From Sinorhizobium numidicum (GTDB lineage Bacteria; Pseudomonadota; Alphaproteobacteria; Rhizobiales; Rhizobiaceae): a stretch of DNA of 64,000 nt. Position numbers and translations under genes: made by a program. The stretch spans positions 3,101,501-3,165,500 of the forward strand of contig NZ_CP120368.1 in NCBI RefSeq assembly GCF_029892045.1, given 5' to 3'. Position 1 is the first letter of the stretch; each line of letters begins with the position of its first letter. Below, piece by piece: positions 22,650 to 30,583 of this stretch. The notes beneath the pieces are model-generated. The model ran no database searches, was not told where the DNA came from, and saw only the letters and a program-made list of their open reading frames with translations.

Positions 22650-23846
22650 TCAAGCCGCCGCCGGCGCCTGCAAAAGCGCCTTCAGAGCCGCTTCGGCGCC
22701 GGGCTCGCGCTCGGACTTGCGGATGAATCCGCCGCCGTAGACACGGGCGTCCTCGCCAGTGCCGGAATAGAGAGCGCAGGCCTGGCCCGGCGCGATGCCG
22801 GCCTCCCCTTCCGCAAGCTCGACATAGAGGCCGTCAGCGTCGCTCTTCAACACGGCCGGCGCCGGCTGGCGTGTGGAGCGCACCTTGGCAAAGCAAGCAA
22901 AGCCCTCTGCCGCCGCCTCTTCGAGCTCGCCATCGCCCAGCCAGTTGACGTCGCGCAAATAGACGCGGCGGGTCTCGAGCGCTTCCCTGGGGCCAACGAT
23001 GACGCGGCGCGAGCGGGCGTCGAGATAGACGACATAGAGCGGCTCGCCGGTCGCAACACCGATGCCGCGCCGCTGGCCGATCGTGTAGTGCAGAATGCCT
23101 TCGTGCGTGCCGAGCACACGGCCATCGAGATGGACGATTTCGCCCGCGAGCGCGGCATTGGGCTTCAGCTTCGAGACGATGTCGCTGTATTTGCCCTGAG
23201 GCACGAAGCAGATGTCCTGACTGTCGGCCTTTTTGGCGACAACGAGGCCCATGTCTTCGGCGAGCGCTCGCGTCTCAGTCTTGGAAAGACCGCCGAGGGG
23301 AAAGCGCAGATAGTCGATCTGCTCCTGTGTGGTCGCAAACAGGAAATAGCTCTGGTCACGCTCGGCATCGGTCGGCCGGTAAAGCGCGCGCTGGCCGGCA
23401 TAGCGTGGCTTCGGGCTCGGCCGCGAGCGGATGTAGTGGCCGGTGGCGAGCGCATCTGCACCAAGCTCCTTGGCGGTCGCCAGCAGATCCGCGAATTTGA
23501 CCGTCTGGTTGCAGGCGACACAGGGAATCGGCGTTTCGCCCGCGATATAGCTTTCGGCGAAGGGATTGATCACCGTCTCGCGAAAGCGCGCCTCGTAATC
23601 GAGCACGTAATGGGGGATGCCGAGCGTCTCGCAGACGCGACGCGCATCGTCGATATCCTGGCCCGCGCAGCAGGAGCCGGCGCGATGCACGGCCGCGCCA
23701 TGGTCGTAAAGCTGCAGCGTGATGCCGAGAACGTCGTAGCCTTCGCGTTTGAGCAGGCCTGCCACGACGGAAGAATCGACGCCGCCGGACATGGCGACGA
23801 CGACACGCGTATCTTCGGGCTTGCGGTCAAAATCGAGACTATTCAC
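22650..23846 (-). CDS. mnmA: tRNA 2-thiouridylase MnmA
   Basis: A 398-residue enzyme that thiolates U34 of tRNA for Lys, Glu and Gln. The PP-loop motif SGGVDSSVV is near residue 20. The catalytic cysteines are in IPCVACN and in SQDICFVP, and the GQRRGIG motif and C-terminal barrel domain are present. The GTG at 23844-23846 is the likely start ([21 protein letters not shown]) and gives the usual length. It is the first host gene past the tRNA and transcribes toward the prophage. Confidence 0.95.
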   Translation of the reverse strand: MNSLDFDRKPEDTRVVVAMSGGVDSSVVAGLLKREGYDVLGITLQLYDHGAAVHRAGSCCAGQDIDDARRVCETLGIPHYVLDYEARFRETVINPFAESYIAGETPIPCVACNQTVKFADLLATAKELGADALATGHYIRSRPSPKPRYAGQRALYRPTDAERDQSYFLFATTQEQIDYLRFPLGGLSKTETRALAEDMGLVVAKKADSQDICFVPQGKYSDIVSKLKPNAALAGEIVHLDGRVLGTHEGILHYTIGQRRGIGVATGEPLYVVYLDARSRRVIVGPREALETRRVYLRDVNWLGDGELEEAAAEGFACFAKVRSTRQPAPAVLKSDADGLYVELAEGEAGIAPGQACALYSGTGEDARVYGGGFIRKSEREPGAEAALKALLQAPAAA

Positions 23847-24042
23847 GGGATCCAATCCGGCATCCGGGCGCGGCCTGAGCCTCGAACGCCCTGTTTCACG
23901 CTGAAACCGCAGGACCTCGTAACGGCGGCGCCGGCGGCATTTCCTTCGGCTTTCTGTGCCGCGACATATAGAAACTTGTCCGGCGCGCGGCAAGAGCGGA
24001 AGCTTTCGCTTCGGCTGGACCGCGTTTGAGACAAGGCAATCT

Positions 24043-24789
24043 TCAGATCAATTTCATCCGCATGGCGCGGGCAATCGCCTGCATCCGGTTGACGGCATCG
24101 AGCTTTCGGGTCGCGCTCTTGAAATAGCTGCTCACCGTATAGGTCGAGAGGCCGAGAATGATCGCGATTTCATCGCTGCTCTTGCCGGCCGCGGCCCAGC
24201 GCAGGCACTCGATCTCGCGACCCGACAGTTTTTCGCGCGCCACATTGCCCGTATCGAAGGTGCGCTCGAGACATTCGAGAAGTTGCACCAGGGTGAAATA
24301 GAGCATCGCCCTTTCCGTCCCGATCGGCTCGTCCCGTTTCCCGGAGAGCATGACGACGAACGGCTCGCCATAGGTCGTGTGCAAAAGCACGGCGAAGTGG
24401 CGCGCCATATCGGGAGGAGGCTCGATGCGGCGGGCGGGTACCCGGTCCGCAGCTCTACGCGCAGCCTCCAGAAGCTCCGCGCCGCCGGTGACCGGCAGCT
24501 TCGTCTGGCGCAGTTGCTCGACAAGTGCGCTGGTCTGGAAAATCTCACCGGCATCGTACTGACGCACCAGCTCGGAAGGCCAGTTGCTCAGCACCAGACG
24601 TTCGGAAAAGCGCTGCTGCTCGGCCAGCGGCAGGCGCGCGATCATGAAATGGGAGAAGCCGTAGAGGGCAATCAACCGCCGCATCAGACGAAGGAGTTCG
24701 TATTCCGTGCGCACCGATGCCGGATCGATCTCAAAAACCATCTCTGCGTTGGCATCGCGCCGCAAGGCCGGTTCATTCGATTCCTTCAT
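24043..24789 (-). CDS. LuxR-family transcriptional regulator
   Basis: A 248-residue protein. The C-terminal part is a GerE/LuxR helix-turn-helix ([44 protein letters not shown]). The N-terminal 160 residues resemble the autoinducer-binding domain shape, but no synthase lies nearby and ligand residues cannot be verified; it may be an orphan regulator. It starts with ATG at 24789. Confidence 0.85.
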   Translation of the reverse strand: MKESNEPALRRDANAEMVFEIDPASVRTEYELLRLMRRLIALYGFSHFMIARLPLAEQQRFSERLVLSNWPSELVRQYDAGEIFQTSALVEQLRQTKLPVTGGAELLEAARRAADRVPARRIEPPPDMARHFAVLLHTTYGEPFVVMLSGKRDEPIGTERAMLYFTLVQLLECLERTFDTGNVAREKLSGREIECLRWAAAGKSSDEIAIILGLSTYTVSSYFKSATRKLDAVNRMQAIARAMRMKLI

Positions 24790-25164
24790 ATCTGGTCACC
24801 ATATTACGGGCGCGCTAACGCCTGGTCAGAAGAGAACTGGCTTCCGCGCACAGAGACCCAGTTTCACGTCGCCGTTGAAATACGGCTGCCGCTGGCCGCT
24901 TGCGGAAGCAGCGCGGCCGGTCACTCAAACATGTGATGCCCTAGGGTGAAATCCGGGAGCGTGCACACGGACGCTCATTCTTATGAGGCGCCCCAGTACC
25001 AAGAATTCCAGTCGAAGTGAAATGTGGTAATTGCATGGCTCCCCTGCCGAAACCGCGCAAATCTCGGGTTTTCCCGTCACTGCCTGGCGACAGGACGATG
25101 CGGCTGTCGCTCTTTTCGCCCGTCACCTCGTCGCCTGGAAGTGTCTCAAATTATGAGCAAATCG
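24790..25164. other. Intergenic stretch without a supported gene
   Basis: About 375 bases between the LuxR-type gene and the sciP promoter. A 6-bp inverted repeat GAGCGT / ACGCTC at 24957-24976 is followed by ATTCTTAT. No open frame with a ribosome site is seen. It must hold the promoter of the LuxR-type gene. Confidence 0.4.
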
Positions 25165-25190
25165 TTACTAACGGCTTAGGCAAATGTTAA
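25165..25190 (+). promoter_or_regulatory. Two overlapping CtrA-like boxes upstream of sciP
   Basis: Three half-sites with exact 7-base spacing: TTAC (25165), TTAG (25176) and TTAA (25187). The CtrA consensus is TTAA-N7-TTAA. They lie 55-80 bases before sciP. In relatives sciP is activated by CtrA, so these are good candidates for binding sites. Confidence 0.6.
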
Positions 25191-25244
25191 ATGTGGCAAG
25201 CTAAGGTCGCACCCATATGGTCTTGAGTTTGTGTAGAGAGTCCC

Positions 25245-25520
25245 ATGACCGAAATGATGCGACCACGGGTAAAATATGTCATCGGCCCCGATGGCAGTCC
25301 TCTGACGATCGCGGATCTGCCGCCGGCCAATACTCGGCGCTGGGTGATCCGCAGGAAGGCGGAGGTGGTCGCCGCGGTGCGCGGCGGCCTTCTGAGCCTC
25401 GAAGAGGCATGCGAACGGTACACTCTGACCGTTGAGGAATTTCTTTCCTGGCAATCGTCCATCAACGACCACGGCCTGGCAGGCCTGCGCACCACGCGCA
25501 TTCAGCAGTATCGCCACTGA
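25245..25520 (+). CDS. sciP: CtrA inhibitor SciP (DUF1153)
   Basis: A 91-residue helix-turn-helix protein nearly identical in pattern to alphaproteobacterial SciP (RPRVKYVIGPDGSPLTIADLP at the start, RRKAEVVAAVRGGLL, then YTLTVEEFLSWQ and a final GLRTTRIQQYRH). SciP binds CtrA and blocks its activation of promoters, closing a feedback loop. The chosen ATG gives the normal length. It lies about 1.6 kb upstream of ctrA, with CtrA-like boxes in its promoter. Confidence 0.95.
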   Translation: MTEMMRPRVKYVIGPDGSPLTIADLPPANTRRWVIRRKAEVVAAVRGGLLSLEEACERYTLTVEEFLSWQSSINDHGLAGLRTTRIQQYRH

Positions 25521-25545
25521 TCACCCGCAACAGGCCATAGTTCGA

Positions 25546-25579
25546 ACCGGCGGCTCGGGAGTATCCCGCAGCCGCCGGT
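25546..25579 (+). terminator. Hairpin after sciP
   Basis: A 10-bp stem (ACCGGCGGCT / AGCCGCCGGT) lies 26 bases past the sciP stop, followed by GTCGTTTCGTC. The T-run is weak. Confidence 0.5.
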
Positions 25580-25642
25580 GTCGTTTCGTCGTCCGGAATC
25601 CCGGCCGGCCCCGCACAAGCGCGGCGTTGCGGTCCTTCAAGC

Positions 25643-25690
25643 TGCATGGAGCGCTGCGTCTTTTCAGATGCGTGGAGATCGCTGTAGCAT
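25643..25690. repeat. Degenerate half copy of the two-palindrome repeat
   Basis: The stretch around TGCGTCTTTTCAGATGCGT followed by ATCGCTGTAGCA matches the first palindrome and spacer of the complete copies at 26591, 27888 and 63252; the second palindrome is absent. Confidence 0.5.
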
Positions 25691-25729
25691 CGGCGCAAGC
25701 AGCGACAGGATGAAAGCGAAGGAAGATTG

Positions 25730-26011
25730 ATGGAGATCGCCCACGAGGAGACGAAGACGAAAGGCCGCTACACGGCAACGATCGAGGGGTGCACGGGCGA
25801 GATGACCTATTCCAGGTCGTCGCCGCGCCTTATCATCGTCGATCACACAATGGTACCGGACGAACTGCGCGGTAAGGGCGTGGGCCAGGCGCTTGCCAAG
25901 CATGCCATAGACGAGGCCCGAAAAGGCGGCTGGAAAATCATTCCGCTCTGCCCTTTCATGCGCGCGCAGGCCATGCGCCATCCGGATTGGCAGGACGTAA
26001 TCCAGGCCTGA
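25730..26011 (+). CDS. YjdJ/PF14542-type GNAT acetyltransferase
   Basis: A 93-residue minimal GNAT-fold protein. The acetyl-CoA-binding motif is visible as VPDELRGKGVGQALAKHAIDEAR, and the C-terminal IIPLCPFMRAQAMRHPDW is typical of this short family. The ATG at 25730 follows a GAAGGAAG ribosome site; a TTG one codon earlier is possible. Substrate unknown. It lies between sciP and fliJ but no functional link is evident. Confidence 0.85.
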   Translation: MEIAHEETKTKGRYTATIEGCTGEMTYSRSSPRLIIVDHTMVPDELRGKGVGQALAKHAIDEARKGGWKIIPLCPFMRAQAMRHPDWQDVIQA

Positions 26012-26044
26012 ATCTCTGCCGAAACGAAAGACCCGCCCCGCCGG

Positions 26045-26158
26045 AACGGCCAGAGCGGCATGAGAAAATGTGTGCGGCTTTTCGCCCGCATCCCGCCTAA
26101 ACGATCAGAATGGATCGATGATTTTGGGTCGATTCGACCCAAAATCATCGTGATCTAG
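26045..26158. repeat. Second intergenic repeat family with long dyad
   Basis: Begins CCAGAGCGGCATGAG, continues through TTTTCGCCCGCATCCCGCC and ends in a long dyad around GATTTTGGGTCGA / TCGACCCAAAATC. Part of it recurs near 47158. This type of mosaic element is common in rhizobial intergenic regions. Confidence 0.5.
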
Positions 26159-26198
26159 GCGGGTTCGTTCGTAAAGGCGCCTACAGAGGCGCGCCTTG

Positions 26199-26549
26199 TC
26201 ACGCGCGCAACCGGGCGGTCGTGTCCCGTTCTTCGAGCGCCGCCGCTTTCGCATATTCGGCCTGGACCTCCTCAAGCGCCAGTTCGGCCGCATCCTGTTG
26301 CGCCTTCAGCTCGCGAATCGACACCTGAAGATTATCGGCTCGCTGGCGGGCGGCCTTGGCGAAGGTCGGATAGGCAAAGTGCGACGGATCGGAAATCCCC
26401 GATTTTTTCTCTTCGAAAACAATCTGATTTTCCAGATCCTTGGTCATTCGCTCGAACTCAGACATCATCATCTGAAGCTGGGTCAACTGACGCTGCTTCT
26501 CCCGAACCTGAAATTCCTTCAGGCGGACAAGGCTCTCACGTGCTTTCAT
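26199..26549 (-). CDS. fliJ: FliJ-like flagellar export protein
   Basis: A 116-residue, fully helical coiled-coil protein (MKARESLVRLKEFQVREKQRQLTQLQMMMSEFERM, later LKAQQDAAELALEEVQAEY). This is the FliJ pattern: a stalk-like chaperone of the flagellar export ATPase. The ATG at 26549 with a GGGAG ribosome site is chosen; the open frame extends 24 codons upstream without support. It is divergent from ctrA and close to it, as in other alphaproteobacteria. Confidence 0.75.
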   Translation of the reverse strand: MKARESLVRLKEFQVREKQRQLTQLQMMMSEFERMTKDLENQIVFEEKKSGISDPSHFAYPTFAKAARQRADNLQVSIRELKAQQDAAELALEEVQAEYAKAAALEERDTTARLRA

Positions 26550-26590
26550 ACGCAATACTCCCGTGGATACCGAGACCCCGGTTACTGATC

Positions 26591-26692
26591 CTACAGCGGC
26601 CGAGCGTCTTTCCAGACGCACGAAGGTCGCTGTAGCACTTGGAATTCCTGCATGTTTTATCCTTAAATCGGCTCCGATCTAAGGAAACATGC
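26591..26692 (+). repeat. RIME1-like two-palindrome intergenic repeat, copy 1
   Basis: About 102 bases: a first palindrome GCGTCTTTCCAGACGC, a conserved spacer GGTCGCTGTAGCACTT, then a second palindrome around CCTTAAATCGGCTCCGATC. Full copies occur at 27888 (inverted) and 63252. The size and double palindrome agree with the rhizobial RIME1 element. Confidence 0.75.
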
Positions 26693-27092
26693 GCCCGTCA
26701 TGCCGGCCCCGCGCGGGCCGGAAACAAAAAATCGACAGCACCTTAACAAATGCCTACCGCTGGTAACCTTTCGTTTACGGGCATCGTTAATCATAGGTGC
26801 GATGATTTAAGGCTCCGTAAATGCTGAAGCATGAAATATGGCACTTCACCCATTTACGAGTCGGAAGAGTCAGATAACGGCGCTTCCTCATGTATCGCGT
26901 GAAGAACGCCATTTTCAGATTCGCGTTTGGAATCAGGAGACTGCTAAAAATATTTAACATTCTCGATACACCTTGCCAGAGTGAATCAGAATTTGTTAAC
27001 CATTTCGTGGCAGCCTCCAAATCAGGCAACGACTGGATCCGTATCGCGTAAGGGTGCCACGACGACCTTGGGCGGCGGAAAAGGGGAAGAAT
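26693..27092 (+). promoter_or_regulatory. ctrA upstream region with five GANTC sites
   Basis: This 400-base gap has five GANTC sites (26858, 26867, 26918, 26930, 26983), the target of the cell-cycle methyltransferase CcrM. CtrA-like half-sites also occur: a TTAA-N7-TAAA near 26808, and TTTAAC and GTTAAC further down. This fits the multi-promoter, methylation-sensitive control known for ctrA. No open frame is supported within it. Confidence 0.6.
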
Positions 27093-27794
27093 ATGCGGGT
27101 TCTATTAATCGAAGACGACAGCGCGACAGCTCAAAGTATTGAGCTCATGCTTAAGTCCGAGAGTTTCAACGTCTACACCACCGATCTCGGAGAGGAAGGC
27201 GTCGACCTCGGCAAGCTTTATGACTACGACATCATTCTTCTCGACCTGAACCTGCCGGACATGTCCGGTTACGAGGTGTTGAGAACGCTGCGTCTGTCGA
27301 AGGTGAAGACCCCGATCCTGATTCTCTCGGGTATGGCCGGGATCGAAGACAAGGTCCGCGGTCTCGGCTTCGGTGCTGACGACTACATGACCAAGCCCTT
27401 CCACAAGGACGAGTTGGTGGCACGCATTCATGCGATCGTGCGCCGCTCCAAGGGCCACGCTCAGTCGATCATCTCCACCGGCGAACTGATCGTCAATCTC
27501 GACGCCAAGACTGTTGAAGTCGGCGGCCAACGCGTGCATCTGACCGGCAAGGAATACCAGATGCTCGAGCTCCTGTCGTTGCGCAAGGGCACGACGCTGA
27601 CGAAGGAAATGTTCCTCAACCACCTCTATGGCGGCATGGACGAGCCGGAATTGAAGATCATCGACGTCTTCATCTGCAAGCTGCGCAAGAAGCTCGCGAA
27701 CGCCGCGGGCGGAGCCAATTATATCGAAACGGTCTGGGGCCGCGGTTACGTGCTGCGCGAACCCGAGGGCAACGACTACCTGGAAACGGCCTGA
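27093..27794 (+). CDS. ctrA: Cell cycle response regulator CtrA
   Basis: A 233-residue OmpR-type response regulator, the master cell-cycle regulator of alphaproteobacteria. The receiver domain has the acidic pair EDD, the phosphorylated Asp51 in [12 protein letters not shown] and Lys in TKPFHKDEL. The DNA-binding domain contains [17 protein letters not shown] and [11 protein letters not shown]. The ATG at 27093 (MRVLLIEDD) gives the known length. CckA, via the ChpT encoded 1.7 kb downstream, phosphorylates it, and SciP encoded upstream restrains it. Confidence 0.97.
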   Translation: MRVLLIEDDSATAQSIELMLKSESFNVYTTDLGEEGVDLGKLYDYDIILLDLNLPDMSGYEVLRTLRLSKVKTPILILSGMAGIEDKVRGLGFGADDYMTKPFHKDELVARIHAIVRRSKGHAQSIISTGELIVNLDAKTVEVGGQRVHLTGKEYQMLELLSLRKGTTLTKEMFLNHLYGGMDEPELKIIDVFICKLRKKLANAAGGANYIETVWGRGYVLREPEGNDYLETA

Positions 27795-27819
27795 TCTTCC
27801 GCCGACTCGCGAGACGTCC

Positions 27820-27848
27820 AACCCGCCCTCAATCTGGGCGGGTTTTTT
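27820..27848 (+). terminator. ctrA terminator
   Basis: A 9-bp stem (AACCCGCCC / GGGCGGGTT) with a 7-nt loop is followed by TTTT. It starts 25 bases after the ctrA stop. Confidence 0.9.
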
Positions 27849-27887
27849 GTTTGAATGGACGTTCCGTCGTGGTGGGCCAGCCTCGGC

Positions 27888-27994
27888 CTACTGCATGTTT
27901 CCTTAAATCGGAGCCGATTTAAGGACAAAAACATGCAGCAATTCAAAGTGCTACAGCGACCTTTGTGCGTCTGAAAAGACGCACGACGCTGTAG
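27888..27994 (-). repeat. RIME1-like two-palindrome repeat, copy 2 (inverted)
   Basis: The same element as at 26591 and 63252, in reverse: the CCTTAAATCGGAGCCGATTTAAGG palindrome comes first, then CAAAGTGCTACAGCGACC and the palindrome GCGTCTGAAAAGACGC. Together with copy 1 it brackets ctrA in inverted orientation. Confidence 0.8.
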
Positions 27995-28042
27995 GCGCCG
28001 CGGGCATTTTTTCAGCGAAGTCCTCTCGAGAGAGATGGCAAC

Positions 28043-28070
28043 GAAAAAGCCGCAGCAATTTGCCGCGGCT
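28043..28070 (-). terminator. Terminator of the small response regulator gene
   Basis: On the minus strand a 6-bp stem (AGCCGC / GCGGCT, 11-nt loop) is followed by TTTTTCG, about 30 bases past the stop at 28100. Confidence 0.7.
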
Positions 28071-28099
28071 GTTCTTCCATACATACTGCTTCGGTTCGG

Positions 28100-28462
28100 T
28101 CAGGCGGCCATCGATTGGCTGGCGAAGACGCTCGTCAGGATCTTGCGGTCGAAAGGCTTCAGCAGGAAATCATCGGCACCGGCGCGTTTGCCCGCCATCA
28201 TCTTCTTCAGGTCCGCTTCGACGACGCAATAGTAGATGCGCACCGAGGTGCCCTCGGGCAGGCGGCGAATGTTTGCGATCAGATCGAGAGCCCCATCGAG
28301 CCCGGCGTCAACGATCAGGATGTTCGGCAGTTCTGCTTCGCAGCGCAGCAACGCTTCAAGGCTGCTCGGCGCTTCGAGAACCAGGAAACCCATGCCCGAA
28401 AGGATGCGTTTTCCGACCTTTCTCACGACGTCCGAGCCGTCAGCAATCATCAAGCGCCGCAT
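28100..28462 (-). CDS. Single-domain response regulator next to chpT
   Basis: A 120-residue receiver domain without an output domain. IADGSD supplies the N-terminal acidic residues, Asp52 in ILIVDAGLDG is the probable phosphorylation site, and LLKPFDRK holds the conserved Lys. The position normally held by Thr or Ser before the fourth loop reads YYCVVE, so the switch residue appears replaced. The ATG at 28462 is chosen after a GGAGG ribosome site; the frame is open 25 codons upstream. Its place between ctrA and chpT suggests a part in the same phosphorelay. Confidence 0.85.
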   Translation of the reverse strand: MRRLMIADGSDVVRKVGKRILSGMGFLVLEAPSSLEALLRCEAELPNILIVDAGLDGALDLIANIRRLPEGTSVRIYYCVVEADLKKMMAGKRAGADDFLLKPFDRKILTSVFASQSMAA

Positions 28463-28754
28463 GTTCCCTCCTTCACGCCTCGGACCACGACGACGTTGGG
28501 CTAAATCCACCAAAGTCATAAACGTGATCGGTTTCAACAGGTCAGAGCGGAAAGCGGGCGGAAAACCGCTGATACGTTCTCATCCAGCTCTGCGCATGCG
28601 AACCACAACCATGAAACAACCCTATACAGATTTGGCGAAGAAACCGTTACCAGCGCTGCTTAACGCTTCCTTTTCCTTCGATGCCAAGCTCGTGAATCCG
28701 TTAACGTTTCCAAATAGCCGAGAAGAAAAAACCAGCTTTCGTCCGGCGCGAAAC

Positions 28755-28788
28755 GAAAAGTCCTCCGGCAGGCGCACCCGCGGAGGAC
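28755..28788 (-). terminator. chpT terminator
   Basis: On the minus strand an 8-bp stem (GTCCTCCG / CGGAGGAC, 13-nt loop) is followed by TTTTCG, about 37 bases past the chpT stop. Confidence 0.75.
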
Positions 28789-28824
28789 CTTGTTCGTACC
28801 ATTTCAGCGGGCGACGCGCTTAGC

Positions 28825-29469
28825 TCAGGCTTCGACCCGTGCCGTGAAGATGATTTCTTCGCCGGTCGAAGCCACCTCGATCGCCATGCCTGCCTCTTCG
28901 CCCAAAAGAACGGTGTAATAGGGCTGGATCGAATGTGCATCGACCGCCTCCTCCGGAGTACCGGAAAGCAGTTCCACCAGCTTCGGCGGCACGCGCATCA
29001 TCCGGCCCTTGGCGACGAGGGTGAAGGTCGCGTCGAGTTCCGGGTTTTCCAGCGTGATATCGATCGATCCGCCGCGCGGGATCGCACCATAGGCGATCAA
29101 GAACAGGTTCAGGAGCAACTTGACGCGATTCTTGGCGATGATCGCACGTGGGCCATTCCAGGTGATCTCGGTTTTCTTATCGGCGGCTGCGAAATCCTTG
29201 GCGGCCTTTTCGGCTTCACCGGTGTCGATTGACGCACCGACCGAACCCGATGCACCGAAGGCAAGGCGGGCGAATTTTAGCCGAACAGAGGCGTTGAGCG
29301 CACTCGTGCGGATCAGGTCCATCGCATCGGCATCTGCGCCGCCTTCGTCCAGAAGCTCAAGACCGTTGTTGATGGCGCCGACCGGCGAGATGATGTCGTG
29401 GCAAACGCGGCTGCAGAGCAGCGCGGCCAAATCGGGCCCCGTCAATGTCAGGTTCGGATTCTTTGCCAT
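28825..29469 (-). CDS. chpT: Histidine phosphotransferase ChpT
   Basis: A 214-residue protein that relays phosphate from CckA to CtrA and CpdR. The phosphorylated His24 sits in LLCSRVCHDIISPVGAINNG, followed by NGLELLDEG, and the C-terminal half is a degenerate ATPase-like domain lacking clear nucleotide-binding boxes, as in known ChpT. The ATG at 29469 follows a GAAGGAAG ribosome site, and the open frame extends 22 codons upstream without support. Confidence 0.93.
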   Translation of the reverse strand: MAKNPNLTLTGPDLAALLCSRVCHDIISPVGAINNGLELLDEGGADADAMDLIRTSALNASVRLKFARLAFGASGSVGASIDTGEAEKAAKDFAAADKKTEITWNGPRAIIAKNRVKLLLNLFLIAYGAIPRGGSIDITLENPELDATFTLVAKGRMMRVPPKLVELLSGTPEEAVDAHSIQPYYTVLLGEEAGMAIEVASTGEEIIFTARVEA

Positions 29470-29597
29470 CGTTCTTCCTTGTTCGATTCCCAGCCGGGCC
29501 AGCGGCTCCAGAGTGTGCCCGATAAGAGCTCCCACGCGACCATGAACCGCGCAGGCAACAGCCGCCTGTCAGAAGGCCATAATGACATCACATTTGG

Positions 29598-29612
29598 TAA
29601 ACCGATTGTTAA
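29598..29612 (+). promoter_or_regulatory. CtrA-like box upstream of eipA
   Basis: TAAA-N7-TTAA at 29598-29612, one mismatch from the CtrA consensus, in the divergent region between chpT and eipA. eipA in Brucella is reported to be under CtrA control, which makes the site plausible. Confidence 0.4.
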
Positions 29613-29817
29613 GATGATCGGTTCAAATTGGTGACGCACCCTGGTTTCGGTCGGATTTACTGGAAGCAGATGAGGTGCGCTAGTTCCAATTGGCGGAGCG
29701 TCCCATGCGTGCTCACTTGAAGCGTGGGCCTCTCGAAACGCCCAGACCCGCGCGGGCCGCGCAGTCCGGTCATGATGGCCGGCGCGCGAGCCGCTTTCGC
29801 GCCTGACGGAGGAAACG

Positions 29818-30420
29818 ATGCAGCCGATCATGAAGGCAACCTCAATGGCTGTCCGCGCTATCCTGACCACGATGCTGCTGATAGCAGGCGCTCTGATGAC
29901 TGGCGCCCTGTCCGCCGCTCACGCCCAGTCTCCGAACAGCCAGTATACGATGCAGGAGATCGTCGATGCCGGCCACGGCTTCTTCGGCGAAACGTCGGGC
30001 GGGCTGGCCAAGGTCGTCGAGCGCGCTTTCGAACGCTATGGTCTGCCGAACGGTTATATCCTCGGCCAGGAAGGTTCCGGCGCCTTCATCGCCGGCCTCA
30101 CCTACGGCGAGGGCGAGCTTTACACGAAGAACGCCGGGCAGCACAGCGTCTTCTGGCAGGGGCCTTCGCTCGGTCTTGACTGGGGCGGCCAGGGCAGTCG
30201 CGCCATGATGCTCGTCTACAATCTCTCGAGCGTCCCGGCTCTTTACAAGCGTTTCGGCGGCGTTTCCGGCTCCGCCTATGTCGTCGCAGGTGTCGGCATG
30301 ACCGTGCTCACGGACGACCAGGTGGTGGTCGTGCCCATCCGCACCGGCATCGGCGCGAGGCTCGGCGTCAATGTCGGCTATCTCAAGCTGACCCAGCAGC
30401 CGACCTGGAATCCCTTCTGA
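29818..30420 (+). CDS. eipA: Envelope integrity protein EipA-like (DUF1134)
   Basis: A 200-residue exported protein. A signal peptide spans residues 1-36 (hydrophobic ILTTMLLIAGALMTGAL, cleavage after AHA). The mature part is the DUF1134 domain (MQEIVDAGHGFFGETSGGLAKVVERAF, then GSGAFIAGLTYGEGELYTK), which in Brucella EipA is a small periplasmic beta-barrel important for the cell envelope. It lies next to chpT, consistent with membership of the CtrA regulon. Confidence 0.85.
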   Translation: MQPIMKATSMAVRAILTTMLLIAGALMTGALSAAHAQSPNSQYTMQEIVDAGHGFFGETSGGLAKVVERAFERYGLPNGYILGQEGSGAFIAGLTYGEGELYTKNAGQHSVFWQGPSLGLDWGGQGSRAMMLVYNLSSVPALYKRFGGVSGSAYVVAGVGMTVLTDDQVVVVPIRTGIGARLGVNVGYLKLTQQPTWNPF

Positions 30421-30583
30421 GATGTCTTGAAGCAGGCCACGGCGATATTCCTGGATCTGAAAAGCTATGCCGTCTTGCAGTAATGCTTGCAGCTTTGCAG
30501 GCGTCATGTTTACTGCGGGAAAAGGAAATGACTGCCCGACGGGTGGGATGTCCGGATCCGGTCGAGTTTGAAATGGCCAGCAC

